From: Pseudomonadota bacterium
Lineage (GTDB): Bacteria; Pseudomonadota; Alphaproteobacteria; Caulobacterales; Caulobacteraceae
Direction of reading: 5' to 3'
DNA: 64,000 bases
Assembly (NCBI GenBank): GCA_023386645.1
Contig: JAEWJI010000011.1
Location: 1-64,000, forward strand
The notes beneath the pieces are model-generated. The model made no database searches, was not told where the DNA came from, and saw only the letters and a program-made list of their open reading frames with translations. This document shows positions 26,201 to 34,301 of the stretch, one piece after another; position 1 is the first letter of the stretch, and every line of letters begins with the position of its first letter. The translations under genes and the position numbers were made by a program.

Positions 26201-27246
26201 CAGTCTAGGATGGTGAAGAACCGGCCCAGGCGGATCTTGGAGAACCAGCTCACCGGATTGAACAGCGACGCCCCCGGCTCCCACGAGAACATGATGATCT
26301 CGGCCTTGCCGACCAGGTTCTGCTCCGGCACCAGGCCGACGCCGTATGTCTGGTCCACGCGGCTGTCGATCGAGTTGTCGCGGTTGTCGCCCATCATGAA
26401 GTAGTGCCCCTGGGGCACCAGATAGACGCCTGTGTCGTCCAGGTTGTTGCCAGGGCCGTAGTCCTGGATCACGAAGCTGCGGCCGCCCGGCAGGGTTTCG
26501 CGCAGGTGGGTGACGCGGCCCGGGCCGAACAGGTCGTTGAAGTGCTGGCGATCCAGCACCACGTCCTGGACGGGCTGGCCGTTGATATAGAGCTTGTTGG
26601 CCCGCATCTGCACCTGATCGCCCGGCAGGCCGATCACGCGTTTGATGTAATCGGTGCGGTTGTCGCGGGGCAGCTTGAAGACCGCGATATCGCCCCGTTC
26701 GGGAGCGCGGCCGAGGACGCGACCCTCGCCCAGCGGCAGGTTGATCGGCAGACCGCTGGAGTATTTCGAATAGCCGTACGCCCACTTGGAGACGACGATG
26801 TAGTCGCCCTCGTAGAGGTTCGGTTCCATCGAGGCCGAGGGGATGGTGAAGGGCTGGAACAGCAGGACCCTGAGCACGAACGCGATCAGCAGGGCCACGA
26901 CGACCGTCTTGATGATCTCCAGCCCCTCGCTGGCGGCCGACCTGTCCCCGCCGTCCGAGTCCTTGGCCGTCTTCTTGCGGTCGCGTTCGGCGCGGGGCGT
27001 CGGCGGCCGGTCGCCTCGCGTGTTCACGCCGGAATCGTCGAATGGCGCGTCGCCGTCGTCGCTCCAGATGCGCTGGCGTTTCGCGCCCCGGGCGGCCTCG
27101 GGCTGGTCCGCCTCGGAAGCGGCGAATTCCGCCTCGGGGCTGTCGGGCGCGGCCGGGGCCGCTTGCCGGGGCTGGTCATCCGGACCCTGGTCCGCAGTTT
27201 CCTGCGGCGCGACCTCGGGGTCGCGGGGCTTGTTGTCGTCGTCCAT
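26200..27246 (-). CDS. lepB: Signal peptidase I
   Basis: A 348-residue inner-membrane serine protease that cleaves signal peptides. One membrane helix lies at about 111-130 (IKTVVVALLIAFVLRVLLF); catalytic Ser139 is in PSASMEPNLYEGD, and the lysine of the dyad is K202 in TDYIKRVIGLPGD. About 110 residues precede the helix, acidic and Pro/Ala/Asp-rich, probably disordered. E. coli LepB has two helices; here one N-terminal helix is visible. acpS is 58 bases upstream in the same direction, and rnc follows by a one-base overlap. Confidence 0.94.
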   Translation of the reverse strand: MDDDNKPRDPEVAPQETADQGPDDQPRQAAPAAPDSPEAEFAASEADQPEAARGAKRQRIWSDDGDAPFDDSGVNTRGDRPPTPRAERDRKKTAKDSDGGDRSAASEGLEIIKTVVVALLIAFVLRVLLFQPFTIPSASMEPNLYEGDYIVVSKWAYGYSKYSSGLPINLPLGEGRVLGRAPERGDIAVFKLPRDNRTDYIKRVIGLPGDQVQMRANKLYINGQPVQDVVLDRQHFNDLFGPGRVTHLRETLPGGRSFVIQDYGPGNNLDDTGVYLVPQGHYFMMGDNRDNSIDSRVDQTYGVGLVPEQNLVGKAEIIMFSWEPGASLFNPVSWFSKIRLGRFFTILD

Positions 27247-27304
27247 GGATGTCCTGTCCCGCCCGCGCTGACGCGGCTGTAAGTCGGCCTCGGGTATAAC
27301 CTGA

Positions 27305-27706
27305 TTACGTCGCGGGCAAGACTTCGATCACCACGAAGGCGAGTGCGTAAGGGTGCTCGTCGGACAGGGTCAGGTGGATGCGGGGCGTCATGCCGGGCGG
27401 GGTCATCCGGGCCAGGTGCTCGGCAGCGTGGCCGGTCAGGGCCAGCGTCGGCTGGCCGCTGGACAGGTTCACCACCCCCATGTCGCGCCAGTAGACGTCG
27501 CGCCGCATGCCGGTGCCCAGCGCCTTGGCGCACGCCTCCTTGGCCGCGAACCGCTTGGCGTAGCTCCAGGCCGCGTCGGGCTTCCGGTCGGAGCGCGTAC
27601 GCTCCAGCTCGGTGAAGCAGCGTTGCTTGAACCGGTCGCCGAAGCGATCCAGCGAAGCCTGAATGCGCCGGATGTCGCACAGATCCGCGCCGACGCCGAC
27701 GATCAT
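27305..27706 (-). CDS. acpS: Holo-[acyl-carrier-protein] synthase
   Basis: A 133-residue phosphopantetheinyl transferase that activates acyl carrier protein. Metal-binding aspartate D8 lies in VGADLCDIRR and the glutamate in RFAAKEACAKALG, the two standard signatures. Ends with HPYALAFVVIEV. Its start overlaps the pdxJ stop (ATGA), and lepB follows 58 bases later, as in the conserved alphaproteobacterial pdxJ-acpS-lepB-rnc-era order. Confidence 0.95.
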   Translation of the reverse strand: MIVGVGADLCDIRRIQASLDRFGDRFKQRCFTELERTRSDRKPDAAWSYAKRFAAKEACAKALGTGMRRDVYWRDMGVVNLSSGQPTLALTGHAAEHLARMTPPGMTPRIHLTLSDEHPYALAFVVIEVLPAT

Positions 27707-28440
27707 CGGACCGCCTCGTCCATCGCCTGGCGCATGCGGTGGATCGCGGCGCCGAGACCCACGAACACCGCCTCGCCGATCAGGAAGTGGCCGATGTTGA
27801 GCTCGACGACCTCCGGAATGGCCAGGACTTCGGCCGCCGTGTCGTAGTCCAGGCCGTGACCGGCGTGGACCTCCAGGCCCAGCGCGGCTGCTCGGGCGGC
27901 GGCGGCCCGCAAGCGCTCGAATTCCGGCGACCGTTCGCCGGCCGGCAGGTGGCAGTACCTGCCGGTGTGGAACTCCACGACCTGGGCGCCGACGGCGTGG
28001 GCTGCCTCGACCTGATCCAGCGCCGGCTCGATGAACAGACTGACGCGAACGCCCGCCCCGGCCAGGGCTCGGACGACCGGCGCGATACGCGCCTCGTGGC
28101 CCGCGACGGCCAGCCCGCCCTCGGTGGTCACCTCTTCGCGCCTCTCGGGCACCAGGCAGGCGGCGTGCGGACGGTGACGCAGGGCGATGGTCAGCATCTC
28201 GTCCGTGACCGCCATCTCAAGGTTTAGCGGCCGGTCGAAGCGTCGGCACAGCGCGGTCAGGGCGTCGATGTCCTCGTCGGTGATATGGCGGCGATCCTCG
28301 CGGAGGTGGGCGGTGATGCCGTCGGCTCCGGCTCCGATGGCCTCCTCGGCCGCCCGCACGGGATCAGGGTGGACCCCGCCCCGCGCGTTCCGCACCGTGG
28401 CGACGTGATCGATGTTGACGCCGAGGCGGACCCTTCTCAT
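27703..28440 (-). CDS. pdxJ: Pyridoxine 5'-phosphate synthase
   Basis: A 245-residue TIM-barrel enzyme that makes pyridoxine 5'-phosphate from 1-deoxyxylulose 5-phosphate and 3-amino-2-oxopropyl phosphate. Signatures: GVNIDHVATVRNARGG at the N-terminus, HLREDRRHI, and the C-terminal AGHGLDYDTA plus LNIGHFLIGEAVF. The pathway product feeds the several PLP enzymes here. Coupled to acpS by ATGA. A 151-base gap holding an inverted repeat pair separates it from pyrE. Confidence 0.95.
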   Translation of the reverse strand: MRRVRLGVNIDHVATVRNARGGVHPDPVRAAEEAIGAGADGITAHLREDRRHITDEDIDALTALCRRFDRPLNLEMAVTDEMLTIALRHRPHAACLVPERREEVTTEGGLAVAGHEARIAPVVRALAGAGVRVSLFIEPALDQVEAAHAVGAQVVEFHTGRYCHLPAGERSPEFERLRAAAARAAALGLEVHAGHGLDYDTAAEVLAIPEVVELNIGHFLIGEAVFVGLGAAIHRMRQAMDEAVR

Positions 28441-28452
28441 CGCCGCTCCACT

Positions 28453-28582
28453 TTCCGCTCACCCCCGCGAAGGCGGGGGCCCAGGGGCCGCGCGCGCTGA
28501 GCGTGGGATCGACTGCCTGAGCATGCTTCACCGCTGCGTGGCCCAAAGGACTGGATCCCCGCCTTCGCGGAGATGAGCGGAA
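28453..28582. repeat. Inverted pair of 32-bp palindromic intergenic repeats
   Basis: Between pdxJ and pyrE, the 32-base arm at 28453-28484 reappears reverse-complemented at 28551-28582 with 28 of 32 bases identical. Each arm carries a small hairpin of the CCCCGC-GAAG-GCGGGG type, and the arms together could fold over a 66-base loop. It resembles dispersed REP-like elements common in alphaproteobacterial intergenic DNA. Only one copy pair is present in this window. Confidence 0.75.
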
Positions 28583-28591
28583 AAGGAGAGC

Positions 28592-29176
28592 TCACGCCCC
28601 CAACCGCCGACTGCCCGGGTCCTCGACTGGCAGGGCCGCGAGTTCCGGGGGTAGCTGGTCCGCCGCGTAGGCAGGCGCGTCCAGGGTCGCCAGCGCCACC
28701 AGAGGCACGCCGACGTCCGCCCGCCCCCCGGAGCGATCGACGATGCAGGCGGCCGCCACCACATCTCCCCCCGCCTGACGGATCGCCGCGATGCATTCAC
28801 GGGACGAAAGTCCGGTGGTGACGATGTCCTCGACCATGACCACCCGTTCGCCCGGCTCGACGGCAAAACCGCGCCGCAGCTTGAACTCGCCGCCCTCGCG
28901 CTCGACGTACAGCGAGCGGACGCCCAGGTGGCGCGCGGTCTCATAGCCCGGAATGATCCCACCGACGGCCGGCGAGATGGCGACATCGACGTGGCCCACC
29001 GTCGCCGTGATCTTCGCCGCCAGGGCCTTGCACAGGCGCTCGCAGCGGCGGGCGTCCATGAAGACCAGATTCTTCTGCAGGAAGACCGGACTGTGCAGGC
29101 CCGACGACAGGACGAAATGCCCTTCGCGCAGGGCGCCCGCGTCGCGGAACTCGTTCAGCACGTCATCGGAAGTCAT
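28592..29176 (-). CDS. pyrE: Orotate phosphoribosyltransferase
   Basis: A 194-residue pyrimidine biosynthesis enzyme that converts orotate and PRPP to OMP. The PRPP-binding motif VVMVEDIVTTGLSS is clear, preceded by FVLSSGLHSPVFLQKN and AISPAVGGIIPGYE. Length and motifs match the short bacterial/archaeal-type OPRT. It begins the pyrE-pdxJ-acpS-lepB-rnc-era direction but is separated from pdxJ by repeats, so it may be transcribed independently. Confidence 0.94.
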   Translation of the reverse strand: MTSDDVLNEFRDAGALREGHFVLSSGLHSPVFLQKNLVFMDARRCERLCKALAAKITATVGHVDVAISPAVGGIIPGYETARHLGVRSLYVEREGGEFKLRRGFAVEPGERVVMVEDIVTTGLSSRECIAAIRQAGGDVVAAACIVDRSGGRADVGVPLVALATLDAPAYAADQLPPELAALPVEDPGSRRLGA

Positions 29177-29213
29177 GACAGCGACCTATGCCGGAGCGCG
29201 CGCGGCGGCAAGA

Positions 29214-29561
29214 TCAGGCGAAGGCGGCGGCGTAAACCTCCGGCTTGAAGCCGACGATGCGGCGGTCGCCGAGGTCCAGCACCGGCCGCTTGATCATCGA
29301 CGGCTGGGCCAGCATCAGGGCGATGGCGCGGTCGGCGTCCAGGTCGACCCTGTCGGCGTCTGGGAGCGCGCGGAAGGTCGTGCCCGACCGGTTCAGCACC
29401 ACCTCCCAGCCGTGCTCGGCAACCCATTGTTCGAGACCGGCGCGATCAACGCCCTGCTTCTTGTAGTCATGGAAAACGTAGTCGACGCGGTGCTGCTCGA
29501 GCCAGACGCGGGCCTTCTTCACCGTGTCGCAGTTGGGGATGCCGTAGAGGGTGGGACTCAT
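29214..29561 (-). CDS. Spx/YffB-like arsenate reductase family protein
   Basis: A 115-residue thioredoxin-fold protein. The redox cysteine is in YGIPNCDTVKKARVWL near the N-terminus, and the family ending SMIKRPVLDLG-RRIVGFKPEVY is complete. Only the single N-terminal cysteine is present in the CxxT-like motif, as in YffB, which uses glutathione-linked or unknown chemistry rather than proven arsenate reduction. It lies 37 bases upstream of pyrE in the same direction. Confidence 0.88.
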   Translation of the reverse strand: MSPTLYGIPNCDTVKKARVWLEQHRVDYVFHDYKKQGVDRAGLEQWVAEHGWEVVLNRSGTTFRALPDADRVDLDADRAIALMLAQPSMIKRPVLDLGDRRIVGFKPEVYAAAFA

Positions 29562-29653
29562 GAAGGGTTGTTAGACGGCCTGCCCACACGAGAGAAGTTC
29601 GTTCTTACGGCCTGACTGAATCTGACACGCGCGGGCGCTACCAATAAGCCTTT

Positions 29654-29673
29654 GGGAAAAATGAGTTTTTCCC
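29654..29673. promoter_or_regulatory. AT-rich hairpin upstream of the propeller gene
   Basis: A perfect 8-bp inverted repeat GGGAAAAA-TGAG-TTTTTCCC in the 197-base gap before the IPTL-CTERM propeller gene. No open frame runs over it. It could be an operator, a leftover terminator or an mRNA hairpin. Confidence 0.35.
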
Positions 29674-29758
29674 CTATTCGTAGCGTTGACCGCTGTTATG
29701 CAATGTGAAACCGTCGTGTCGTGCGTGGCTCGGTCCGCGCGTTCTTCGAGGGGCTGGC

Positions 29759-30907
29759 GTGTCTGTTTCATATGGAATCGATCGCGGTTCGACCGTCCGA
29801 TCGAAACTTGGGTTCGCGAGGGCGGGTCTGAGGACGCTGGCTGCGATCGCCGTGGGGATCATTGCGCTGACCTGGTCCGAAGACTCGGCGGCCCAGACGG
29901 CCTACATTTCGAACTTCGACAGCGGCACCGTATCGGTAGTCGACGTCGCCACAAACACCGTCTCCACCACCATCCCGGTCGGATTCGGCCCCCTCGGCGT
30001 AGCGGTGAGCGCCGACGGAACGCGCGTTTATGTGGGGAATGAAGCCGCTGACTCCGTTTCCGTGATCGACGCCGCCACCGATACCGTTGTCGACACCATC
30101 TCGGTCGGGGACAGCCCCCGGGCCGTGGCTGTGAGCCCCGACGGTTCGCGCGTCTATGTCACCAACAACAGTGACAACAGCGTCTCGGTCATCGACACCA
30201 CATCAAACACCGTCGTCGACACGATCGCGGTTGGCAACGGCGCGCGGGGCGTCGCGGTGACCGCTGACGGCGCCTTCGTCTATGTCATAAACAGCTCGGA
30301 CAACGACCTCGACGTCATAGACACGGCGACGAACACCATCGTCGACACGATCACGTTCGTGAACAGTCCTTTCGGCGTCACCGTGAGCCCGGTCGGCGAC
30401 AGGGCCTACGTTTCGCTCTCGAATTCCGGCGAAGTCGCGGTCATCGACACGACGACCCACACCGTCCTCACCCTCGTCGACACCTTCCTCGAGTCATACG
30501 GCATCGCGGTGAGCCCGGACGGGAGCACCGTCTACCTGGCGAACTTCGTCGCCGACAGCGTCACGGTGATCGACACCGCGACCAATACCGTCGTGACGGC
30601 CGTCGGAGTGGGCGACGCCCCGTTCGGCATATCGGTGAGCCCTAGCGGCGATGTCGTCTATGTCGCGAACCGCCTATCGGACAACGTCTCGGTCATCGAC
30701 ACGGCCACCAACACGGTCGCCGACACCGTGACCGTGGGCGACAATCCCGGCGCCTATGGCCAGTTCATCGGCGGCGCGGCGGCGCCCCCACCGCCTCCCC
30801 CGCCGGCCGTGGTGCCGACCATGACCGAGTGGGCGATGATCCTGCTCGGGCTGGCTCTGGCCGGTGGGGCGACCCTCACCATCCGCAGGCGACGGTTCGT
30901 GCCTTAA
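29759..30907 (+). CDS. Secreted seven-bladed YVTN beta-propeller with IPTL-CTERM sorting tag
   Basis: A 382-residue exported protein. Start GTG 29759 is chosen for its GAGGGG ribosome site; GTG 29705 is in frame but unsupported. A basic N-terminus and hydrophobic core end at SAAQ, a signal peptidase site. Seven consecutive repeats of exactly 42 residues follow (consensus VYV-N--DNSVSVIDTATNTV--TI-VG), enough for one closed seven-bladed propeller. A proline linker leads to the sorting tag VPTMTEWAMILLGLALAGG and RRRR near the end. Such propellers bind ligands or proteins at the cell surface. It sits between spoT and the pyrE block, with a terminator after it. Confidence 0.88.
   Translation: MSVSYGIDRGSTVRSKLGFARAGLRTLAAIAVGIIALTWSEDSAAQTAYISNFDSGTVSVVDVATNTVSTTIPVGFGPLGVAVSADGTRVYVGNEAADSVSVIDAATDTVVDTISVGDSPRAVAVSPDGSRVYVTNNSDNSVSVIDTTSNTVVDTIAVGNGARGVAVTADGAFVYVINSSDNDLDVIDTATNTIVDTITFVNSPFGVTVSPVGDRAYVSLSNSGEVAVIDTTTHTVLTLVDTFLESYGIAVSPDGSTVYLANFVADSVTVIDTATNTVVTAVGVGDAPFGISVSPSGDVVYVANRLSDNVSVIDTATNTVADTVTVGDNPGAYGQFIGGAAAPPPPPPPAVVPTMTEWAMILLGLALAGGATLTIRRRRFVP
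29900..30781 (+). repeat. Seven tandem 126-bp coding repeats (propeller blades)
   Basis: Seven 42-codon units in register, from the alanine codon at 29900. The units diverge in sequence but keep exact length, with the core SVSVIDTATNTV in most. Unit 5 is the most diverged and has TLVDTFLES in place of TI-VG. It is a protein-level repeat and not a CRISPR or satellite. Confidence 0.8.
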
Positions 30908-30927
30908 GCGTCCAGGATCGAAGACAG

Positions 30928-30955
30928 GGCCCCGATCAACGATCGGGGCCTTTTC
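30928..30955 (+). terminator. Rho-independent terminator after the propeller gene
   Basis: Stem GGCCCCGATC (30928-30937) pairs perfectly with 30941-30950 across an AAC loop, followed by TTTT. It lies 21 bases after the propeller stop and protects the convergent spoT gene. Confidence 0.88.
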
Positions 30956-30989
30956 GTACGGGGTAAGCGCACGGCGACACGTCTCGGGA

Positions 30990-33146
30990 CTACCCCTTCG
31001 ACCGCTCCACCGTATCCACGCTTGGATTGGCCCTCAGCGCGGCCATGATGGTGGTGGCGTGTTTCGCGTCGGTGACCTCGACGTCGATCAGGACGTCGAA
31101 GAAGTCCGACTGACGGCGCGCCATCGACAGGTTCAGGATGTTGCCGCCCGCGTCGCCGATCTGGGTCGCGACCTGGCCGAGCACACCGGGCGCGTTCCGC
31201 ATGGTGGCGATCAGGCGGGCGGACGCGACGGCGCCGTGCTCGGCCTGGGCGGTCCACTGAAGGTCATTCCAGACCGTGTCGTCGTCGGCGAACTCGGCCA
31301 GCTGCTGGCAGTCGATGGTGTGGACGGTGAGGCCCTTGTCCGGCTCCAAGATGCCGACGATGCGGTCGCCCGGCAGCGGCGTGCAGCACTGGCCGAAATG
31401 GACGCTGACCCCGGGCGTCAGCCCGCCGCCGCGCACGAACAGCCGGGCCCGGTCGTCCTGGATGCGCTTCTTGTTGGAGACCGACTTGAGCTTGCCCTGG
31501 AGCGAGGGGAACAGGGTCTCCGCCACGCGGACGGTCGACAGACGGCCGCGACCCAGGGCCTCGTACAGCTCCGCCTCGCCGCCGACGGCCAGGACCTCCA
31601 GCGCGGGGGCCAGCGACACCTCATCCAGCGACTTGCCGGCCCGAGACAGCGTCTGCTCCAGCGCCGCGCGGCCCAGGCGGGTGAACTCCTCGCGCTCCGC
31701 CCCGCGGATATGTCGGCGAATGGCGGAGCGGGCGCGGCCGGTGACGGTCAGGGATCGCCAGTCGACGTGGGCTTCCGCCTTGGCGGAACGGACGATGTCG
31801 ACCACGTCGCCGTTCTGGAGCTGGGTGCGCATCGGCTTCAGCTCGCCGTTGATCTTCACTCCCACGGCGGTGTCGCCGACCTCGGTGTGGACGGCGTAGG
31901 CGAAATCCAGCGGCATGGCGCCGCGCGGCAGGGTGATCAGCGCCCCCTTGGGCGTGAAGACGAAAACCTGGTCGAGGTACATCTCGAGCTTGGCGTGCTC
32001 GACCCAGTCCTCGCCGCCCTCCCCATGCTCGATCACCTGGACGAGATGGCGCAGGTTCTGGAGCGGATCGCGCCCGCCGTCGGCGGCCATGGCCTCCCGG
32101 TCGAAGCCGTAGGTGGCGTTCTTGTAGCGCCAGTGGGCGGCGACCCCGTCCTCGGCGACCCGGTCCATGGCCTCGGTCCGGATCTGCATCTCGACGCGCA
32201 GACCGCCCGGCCCGACGACCGTGGTGTGCAAGGATCGGTAGTTGTTGGATTTCGGGGTGGAGATGTAGTCCTTGAACCGCTCCGGCACCATCGGCCAGGC
32301 GCGGTGGATGACGCCAAGCGCGCGATAGCAATCGTCCTCCGCCTCGACCACGACCCGGAAGCCGTAGATGTCGGACAGGGACGAGAATCCCACCGACTTG
32401 CGCTGGAGCTTTCGCCAGATCGAATAGGGCGTCTTCTGGCGGCCGAAGACCTCGGCCTTGATGCCGGCCTCGCTCAGGGTGCGGGCAACGGCCTTGGCGA
32501 CGCCCTCGATGGCCTGGCCCTGCTCCAGCTTAAGCGCCTCCAGCCTGCGCGAGATGGCGGTGCGGGCCGTCGGATTCAGATGCTCGAACGCGAGCTCCTC
32601 CAGCTCCGACGCTATGGAGTGGATGCCGATCGAGCGGCCGAGCGGGGCGTAGACCTCCAGCGTCTCGCGCGCGATCCGTTCCCGCTTCTCCGGCTTGACG
32701 AAGTGCAGGGTGCGCATGTTGTGCAGCCGGTCGGCCAGCTTGACCAGCAGCACCCGCACGTCGCGCGAGATGGCGAGGATGAATTTGCGCAGGTTCTCGG
32801 CCTGGCGCGTGTGTTCCGCCTGAAGCTCCAGGCGCGAGAGCTTGGTCACCCCCTCCACCAGCTCGGCGATCTCGTCGCCGAACATGGACGCGATGTCGGC
32901 CTTGGTGGCCGAGGTGTCCTCGACCACGTCGTGCAGCAGGGCCGTGACGATGGTCGCCGTGTCCAGCCGGTAGTGGGTCAGGATGCCCGCGACCTGGATC
33001 GGGTGGGCGAAATAGGGATCGCCTGAAGCCCGCTGCTGCGAGCCGTGCATCTTCACCGCATAGACATAGGCGCGGTTGAGCAGGTCCTCGTCGGCGGTGG
33101 GATCATAGGCGCGGACCGCCTCGACCAGTTCGAACTGACGCAGCAC
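30990..33146 (-). CDS. spoT: Bifunctional (p)ppGpp synthetase/hydrolase
   Basis: A 718-residue RelA/SpoT homologue controlling the stringent response. Residues 20-170 are the hydrolase HD domain with the metal-binding HD pair at 72-73 in LHDVVEDT. The synthetase domain (about 230-350) has IYGFRVVVEAEDD and KSNNYRSLHTTVVGP. A TGS domain follows (LPRGAMPLDFAYAVHTEVG), then a zinc-finger-like CCTPLPGDRIVG region and an ACT domain at the end. Both activities should be intact. rpoZ lies 137 bases upstream in the same direction, as usual. Confidence 0.95.
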   Translation of the reverse strand: MLRQFELVEAVRAYDPTADEDLLNRAYVYAVKMHGSQQRASGDPYFAHPIQVAGILTHYRLDTATIVTALLHDVVEDTSATKADIASMFGDEIAELVEGVTKLSRLELQAEHTRQAENLRKFILAISRDVRVLLVKLADRLHNMRTLHFVKPEKRERIARETLEVYAPLGRSIGIHSIASELEELAFEHLNPTARTAISRRLEALKLEQGQAIEGVAKAVARTLSEAGIKAEVFGRQKTPYSIWRKLQRKSVGFSSLSDIYGFRVVVEAEDDCYRALGVIHRAWPMVPERFKDYISTPKSNNYRSLHTTVVGPGGLRVEMQIRTEAMDRVAEDGVAAHWRYKNATYGFDREAMAADGGRDPLQNLRHLVQVIEHGEGGEDWVEHAKLEMYLDQVFVFTPKGALITLPRGAMPLDFAYAVHTEVGDTAVGVKINGELKPMRTQLQNGDVVDIVRSAKAEAHVDWRSLTVTGRARSAIRRHIRGAEREEFTRLGRAALEQTLSRAGKSLDEVSLAPALEVLAVGGEAELYEALGRGRLSTVRVAETLFPSLQGKLKSVSNKKRIQDDRARLFVRGGGLTPGVSVHFGQCCTPLPGDRIVGILEPDKGLTVHTIDCQQLAEFADDDTVWNDLQWTAQAEHGAVASARLIATMRNAPGVLGQVATQIGDAGGNILNLSMARRQSDFFDVLIDVEVTDAKHATTIMAALRANPSVDTVERSKG

Positions 33147-33283
33147 GGGGCCGCGCCGCTCTGGGGCCGCGCCTTCCGGCGCGACACCCTGCGGAGCAGT
33201 GGGCTCGGGAGCGTGTTCGGCTGGCGGCGGGGACTGGCCGGCCCGCGCCGGGAAGGGAATGACGTCGCTGACGACCGGGGCCG

Positions 33284-33643
33284 TCAGTAGCGCTCTTCCT
33301 GGCCGCCGTCGCGGTCGCTCTGCAGCGCACGGATCAGCTCGGCCTCGGCCATGTTCATGTGCTGCGGCTCGGCCAGCAGCTTGACGGTCTCGGCCTCGTC
33401 CTCGGCCTCCGTGCGTTCGTCGACGCGCTGGAGGGTGGTGATCAGGTTTTCCTGAAGGTCGTCCGGGATCGCCTTGTCCTCGGCCAGTTCGCGCAGCGCC
33501 ACGACCGGGTTCTTGTCATTGTCGCGGTCCAGCATCAGGGGCGCGCCGTTGGCGATGTTGCGGGCGCGGTGACCGGCCAGCAGAACCAGGCCGAACCGGT
33601 TCGGCACCTTCTCGATGCAGTCTTCGACAGTGACGCGAGCCAT
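33284..33643 (-). CDS. rpoZ: RNA polymerase omega subunit
   Basis: A 119-residue assembly subunit of RNA polymerase and part of a ppGpp binding site in proteobacteria. Conserved start MARVTVEDCIEKVPNRFGLVLLAGHRARNI and NPVVALRELAE are complete. The C-terminal acidic half (DERTEAEDEAETVKLL) is a lineage extension. It leads spoT on the same strand, a link that fits its role in stringent control. A likely promoter lies about 55-80 bases upstream. Confidence 0.95.
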   Translation of the reverse strand: MARVTVEDCIEKVPNRFGLVLLAGHRARNIANGAPLMLDRDNDKNPVVALRELAEDKAIPDDLQENLITTLQRVDERTEAEDEAETVKLLAEPQHMNMAEAELIRALQSDRDGGQEERY

Positions 33644-33693
33644 GGTGATCCTTGGACGGGCGGAAACGCCTCAGGCGAGGGGGAGAACCGCAC

Positions 33694-33722
33694 AAAATAT
33701 AGGTCTGCGGCGATTTGTGCAA
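33694..33722 (-). promoter_or_regulatory. Candidate promoter for rpoZ-spoT
   Basis: On the minus strand, TTGCAC (33722-33717) and TATTTT (33699-33694) are separated by 17 bases, about 50 bases before the rpoZ ATG. The -10 region is a conspicuous AT island in otherwise GC-rich DNA. Match to consensus is only moderate. Confidence 0.4.
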
Positions 33723-33746
33723 CGCCACATGGACGGAAATGCGGCG

Positions 33747-34301
33747 TCACTCCAATGGACAGGCGTCCTGGCCCACCGTCGCGCGAGCCGCGAGTTCCCC
33801 CGCCCGACCGCCCCCGGGATGCCGCCACTCCGGCGCGATCTCCGCCAGAGGCCCCATGACGAAGCGGCGCTCGGCCGCGCGGGGATGGGGCAGGATCAGG
33901 CCATCCAGATCGCCGGTCAGCCGGCCATAGGCGATCAGGTCCAGGTCCAGGGTGCGCGGAGCATTTCGCTGGCTCCGAATCCGCCCGAACGCGTCCTCGA
34001 TGCGGCCGAGCGCCCGCATCAGAGCATGCGGGTCGTGGTTCGTGCGGATGATGACCACGCCGTTCAGGAACGGCGGATCGTCCGGGTCCGGCCAGGCCTG
34101 GGAACGCCACCAGGACGACTGCGCCACCACGTCCAGCCCCTCGGCGCGGAAGCGGGCGACGGCCGCCTCCAGCGCCTGCCGGCAAGAGGCCCAGGCACCC
34201 TTGTCATTGCAGCCGAGCGCGACGATGACAGCCGCGTCCAGGGCGATCGGCTCGCCGAGCTCGACCGTCTTCGCCGCTTCAGTCTGGGAGCCCTCGGCCA
34301 T
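33747..34301 (-). CDS. folK: 2-amino-4-hydroxy-6-hydroxymethyldihydropteridine diphosphokinase
   Basis: A 184-residue folate-pathway kinase (HPPK) that uses ATP to pyrophosphorylate the pterin. VIVALGCN at the start, QSSWWRSQAWPDPDDPPFLNG, the LGRIEDAFGRIRSQRNAPRTLDLDLIAYG signature and LPHPRAAERRFVMGPLAEIAP are all present. Start ATG 34301 has GGAG four bases upstream; the first 22 residues (to VIVALG) are less conserved. Its start codon overlaps the start codon of the divergent NYN gene. folP and folB are not here. Confidence 0.92.
   Translation of the reverse strand: MAEGSQTEAAKTVELGEPIALDAAVIVALGCNDKGAWASCRQALEAAVARFRAEGLDVVAQSSWWRSQAWPDPDDPPFLNGVVIIRTNHDPHALMRALGRIEDAFGRIRSQRNAPRTLDLDLIAYGRLTGDLDGLILPHPRAAERRFVMGPLAEIAPEWRHPGGGRAGELAARATVGQDACPLE

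Noticed and set aside
29900..30781. Evenly spaced repeats suggesting CRISPR or satellite DNA
   Set aside because: Spacing is a 126-base codon period within a single frame; repeats are divergent at DNA level, so they are propeller blades.
30864..33026. 720-residue plus-strand frame over spoT
   Set aside because: Shadow of spoT; no ribosome site or domain.
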